Positions 60,655 through 64,000 of a DNA stretch of 64,000 bases are shown here, piece after piece. The DNA is taken from contig NC_092686.1 in the NCBI RefSeq assembly GCF_964275005.1, forward strand, positions 45,320,333-45,384,332, given 5' to 3'. Numbering within the stretch: the stretch's first letter is position 1; every line of letters starts with the position of its first letter. The notes beneath the pieces were generated by a model. The model did not search any database. It was given only the letters and a program-made list of their open reading frames with translations, and was not told the origin of the DNA. The stretch is from Diadema setosum. Lineage: Eukaryota > Echinodermata > Echinoidea > Diadematoida > Diadematidae. The position numbers and the translations under genes are program-made.

Positions 60655-61245
60655 TTTAAGGGGGAAAATACAGTCTTAAATAAGTTAGTCTGACAAAAAC
60701 TTTTAAAAGAGTAAAATCTTAAGAGAGTTTAACGGTAAAAAATTGACTGAAATCGGATGAAAGATAAGGAATTTATGAAATTTGGATGTTTTGCTAATTT
60801 CTGTAAAACAGTTCTGGTAAAGTGGATATCAATATGCAAATGAGTGAGCTGACATAACCTCACAGTTTTCCATTGATCGTGTACAAAAAAAAATGAATAA
60901 CATTCAATGTTTCTGTCATTGTATGAAGTCTGATACATGATGTTATTCCTGGTTGAATAACTACAAAATAGTGATCAGTTAGATATATCGAGATTTTAGC
61001 CACGGGCATAATTGCGTTTGAATGAAAAACTGGAAATTTCACAGTTTTATGTACAAACTATATGGCAAGTTGTGAGGGTATGACATGCTCACTTTGACAT
61101 TTGCATATTCATGTTGACCGTTCACGAACTGTTTCCTCAAAAATTAGCGAAACTTCAAAATATCATATCTTCCTTATTTTTCATCCGATTTTGATCAAAA
61201 TTTTACCGTTGAACTTGTGATACTTGTACTGGATTTCCCTTTAAA
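60655..61245. mobile_element. Foldback MITE (copy 2 of the 57.97-kb family)
   Basis: Ends TTTAAGGGGGAAAATACAG and CTGGATTTCCCTTTAAAG are inverted. Interior blocks ATATCAATATGCAAATGAGT and CATTTGCATATTCATGTTGA match copy 1. Confidence 0.75.
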
Positions 61246-62599
61246 GAACTCAGTACATGTATGAAGATATACTTGTATTCTTACAGATAAAATGGAAATG
61301 ACTCTAAAATGAAATGTACAAAGATATGAAATGATAACAAACCTTATGCACACTGAGAAAGGTTTCAGAAGTATGTAAAGCACCACGCATCATTAGATAT
61401 CCATTGTATAGATGATAGAGCTTCAATGTAATTTAGACCACCATAAACCTTTGTAATGAAGCTTTCATCCTTGCTAGAAGTTCAGATATACTTCTAGAGA
61501 ATTCAAATCCAATTCCATTCAAATTCTGACTGGGAAAAAAAAGAAAACGTCGTAAATTTATAGCAATTATTACACTACTTGCAAAACTCCCAGAAAGCAC
61601 GACATTCTCTATAACCACTGTGCAAAAAAAAAAATATATATATCGAACTTATACTTTTAGACACTTTTTCTGCATACACCACTATTTGGCCTACATGTAA
61701 AAAGCACTGTTTGCGTTTAATGGGGATGAAAATATCCATTGTAAAATATCATTCTAACGTTACGACATTCAAAAGCTAAACATATCACTCATGATTAATT
61801 TATATCAATTGATTATCAAACATTTCTGAGCATGGTTCAATGAAAGTATTATTCTGGTAATAGTGAAATGCCTCATCACTTAGGCCTACGTGTATTTTGT
61901 TTGACAAAGAAATATTGTATGTATATCATACAAACATAAAAGAAAACAAATAAAATTTGAGAATATGTCCTATAGTGTCTTACCCACATTATTGCAATTT
62001 GATTAGTCAAGATGTATCTCCAAGAGCAAAAATGATTATTAGTTACTATACTCTGTATGTTAAGATTTTAATGCATTTGATTTATTGTTTTCCACTGTCT
62101 CGACACACTGGGGTGACTTCATACATGAATGCCTTTACTGTAAAGGTCATGTCCACAATTTCTGTACGTTTAAATGTGTATTGTAGTCAAATTTACGTTG
62201 TATTCTTCTCCCAAATGGTTTGATTGTTACGAATTAAGTATTCTCATATTTAAGTCTTAATGCTCAGATCCTGAGCTCAAATTTGACGGCTGTGTCACTT
62301 CATTGGAGTAATTAGCCTAGTAATCATCATTATTGCCGAAATCATACCATTTGTACCCACACAAGATAGACAATAGATTCTCTACTTTTTGTGATAAACA
62401 CTACTATTCTGATAAGTGTCTAAATAAACATTACATATAACTTATTTACTAATTAAAACACTCGTCAAATTTTTCATCTCACTGTTGTATTGTAGTTTTG
62501 GAAAAAGCAGATCACTGATACTCGACGATGTACAATTCATTGCCGTTAACATATCTTACTGCAGCCACAAATCCAGTGTTGTGACATTGTTAGAAGTTA

Positions 62600-62810
62600 G
62601 TTTTGATAAGATTAATGAATAAACCATGTCAGCCAGCATTCAGCGTTCTTATATTTGGGAAAGTGTGCACAAGGATACATTGAAAAATGTGTGTTTATCT
62701 CTAGGGATGGTTTTGAACAGTCTGATACAAATTAGGCATAGACTGAGTTACTTAAGTTTGCTGTATTACAATGCAACCATGCATGCATTGTAATAGGCGG
62801 GTCACTTACC
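62600..62810 (-). promoter_or_regulatory. Possible paralog 4 first-exon donor
   Basis: Minus-strand GCCTATTTTGGGG is followed by GTAAGTGACCC at 62809, resembling the CTTCCTATCCTTG/GTAAGTACT of paralog 2. No kappaB palindrome is seen upstream and intron 1 would be 5 kb, so this is a weak suggestion. Confidence 0.2.
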
Positions 62811-63411
62811 CCCAAAATAGGCATGCTACAGCCTTTATTCACTCTTGCACTGTCACCTGCTCACACGACGCACTGTCACTCGCACACACCTACACTTTTA
62901 TTGTCTACTATACCATGCAGCAGTCAATGGTGCTGCGTGCTGTTTTTTTTTTAATTGTTCTAAAGCGCCATGTCACTATTTTTCTTTTCTGTCTTTTTTT
63001 TCTGTAGCAAAACGTGTTTTGTGTATTAAGATTAAGAGTTTTATGAGTACATATATAATTGGTGTTGTATATCACATATTCAGACAGGGCCTCATCCACG
63101 TCAAGCTCTGCTTATGATGACGGTCCCCTGTATTGATTTCTCCTTTGTTAATAGATACAGTATGCCTTAATATGTTATTTTGATTCATAATTATGCCACT
63201 TCAGACTGAATGTTGTTACGCAAATGATTTTTCTTTGTATTGATTTGTATGTATCTGCATCATTTTGTTTTCATTTGCAATTGTATTCGGAGAAAGAAAA
63301 TGCAGAAATAAACCAACAAACAAACAAACAAACAAACACTTAGTTCATGTTCCCTATGGCGTATTTGATGGCTCAGTACGCAAACTTGCGTACTTAATTC
63401 TGTAAGGTAAA

Positions 63412-63941
63412 CAGTGGCGTACCGTGGGTCAAGACATGGGGGGGGGGGCACCTCGTGGAAAAGTAATTTTGAGGGGTGCGTGCGTGCGTTGTCAGTCTGT
63501 AAACTTAATGTGGACTGCAATACATAACGGAATGTGATACATTTTACAGCGCAGTCATTATTAAGTTTTCCTTACATGGATTATGGAATGATGGTGTGAA
63601 ACGACAAATCACTGGCAGTAACATCAGGACAATGGCATACGATTAAATGCGAGCGAGCTTGAAAATTTTGACATTTTACAATCCCCAAATTGCCATTTGT
63701 AGCTATATTTTTTCGCGTTGGAAATTAGGGGGGGGGGGCGCGCACCGGGCGCAACTGCTGGCAATTACTGGCAGCAACATCAGGATATAACGATAATGGC
63801 ATAACGATTAAATGCGAGCGAGCGAAGCGAGCGAGCTTGAACATTTTGACATCTTACAGTCCAAAAACTGCTGTTTGTGGCTATATTTTTCCGCTTTGGA
63901 AATTAAGAGGGGGGTGGGGCACCCCCCTGGATCCGCCACTG
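63412..63941. mobile_element. Second satellite-bearing hAT-like element
   Basis: Starts CAGTGGCGTACCGTGGG and ends CCTGGATCCGCCACTG, inverted CAGTGGCG ends. Inside are two units of the same GCGAGCGAGC satellite found at 42590-44130. The flanking octamers match only partly. Confidence 0.65.
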
Positions 63942-64000
63942 GTAGTCAAGGGTGTCGGTTTATGTTCATGATTGGGGGAGCGGGGGAGGTATGACCAGCG

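Overview
The window is eukaryotic DNA, probably from a marine deuterostome invertebrate such as an echinoderm; that placement is an inference from repeat style, not from a diagnostic gene. Genes have introns with GT-AG borders, coding density is low, and the DNA is full of short inverted-repeat transposons, microsatellites and tandem arrays (including GCGAGCGAGC-type repeats). No bacterial-type operon, CRISPR array, rRNA or tRNA was recognised.

Layout. (1) Positions 110-7310, plus strand: the last seven coding exons of a CCCH zinc finger plus extended Tudor protein, a germline/piRNA-type architecture, with a poly(A) signal at 7594. (2) 7.6-17.9 kb: no supportable gene; foldback elements, a five-copy repeat carrying DR1-like AGGTCAAAGGTCA motifs, and microsatellites. 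(3) 17.9-57.8 kb, minus strand: four intact paralogs of a family I do not recognise (coding spans 17951-19450, 37795-39348, 49405-51142, 56378-57734). Each has a non-coding first exon, a second exon of about 85 codons and a long last exon. The proteins have an N-terminal alpha/beta domain of about 165 residues followed by a variable, highly hydrophobic membrane region, in two members built from repeated hydrophobic cassettes. (4) 21.7-31.9 kb: a candidate 10.2-kb mobile segment bounded by inverted arrays and near-identical 8-bp flanks. It contains an unrecognised plus-strand multi-exon gene with an in-frame TAG and a dead non-LTR reverse transcriptase fragment. (5) 32.2-34.65 kb: a duplicate of the family's promoter/first-exon unit with no coding exons, followed by a 107-bp tandem array. 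(6) 41.9-45.0 kb: a hAT-like non-autonomous element carrying a satellite array, inserted upstream of paralog 2. (7) 57.9-64 kb: foldback elements and a second satellite-bearing element.

The most interesting result is the minus-strand family. The upstream regions of three members and the orphan unit each contain a NF-kappaB-like site (GGGGATTCCCC, GGGGAATCCCC or GGGGAATACCC) 210-410 bp upstream of the first-exon splice donor, and in three of the four the flanking bases are conserved too. Tandem duplication, a conserved soluble domain, a fast-changing membrane module and kappaB-like promoters together suggest an immune-inducible membrane effector or sensor family. That role is a hypothesis; the gene structures and sites are read directly from the sequence.
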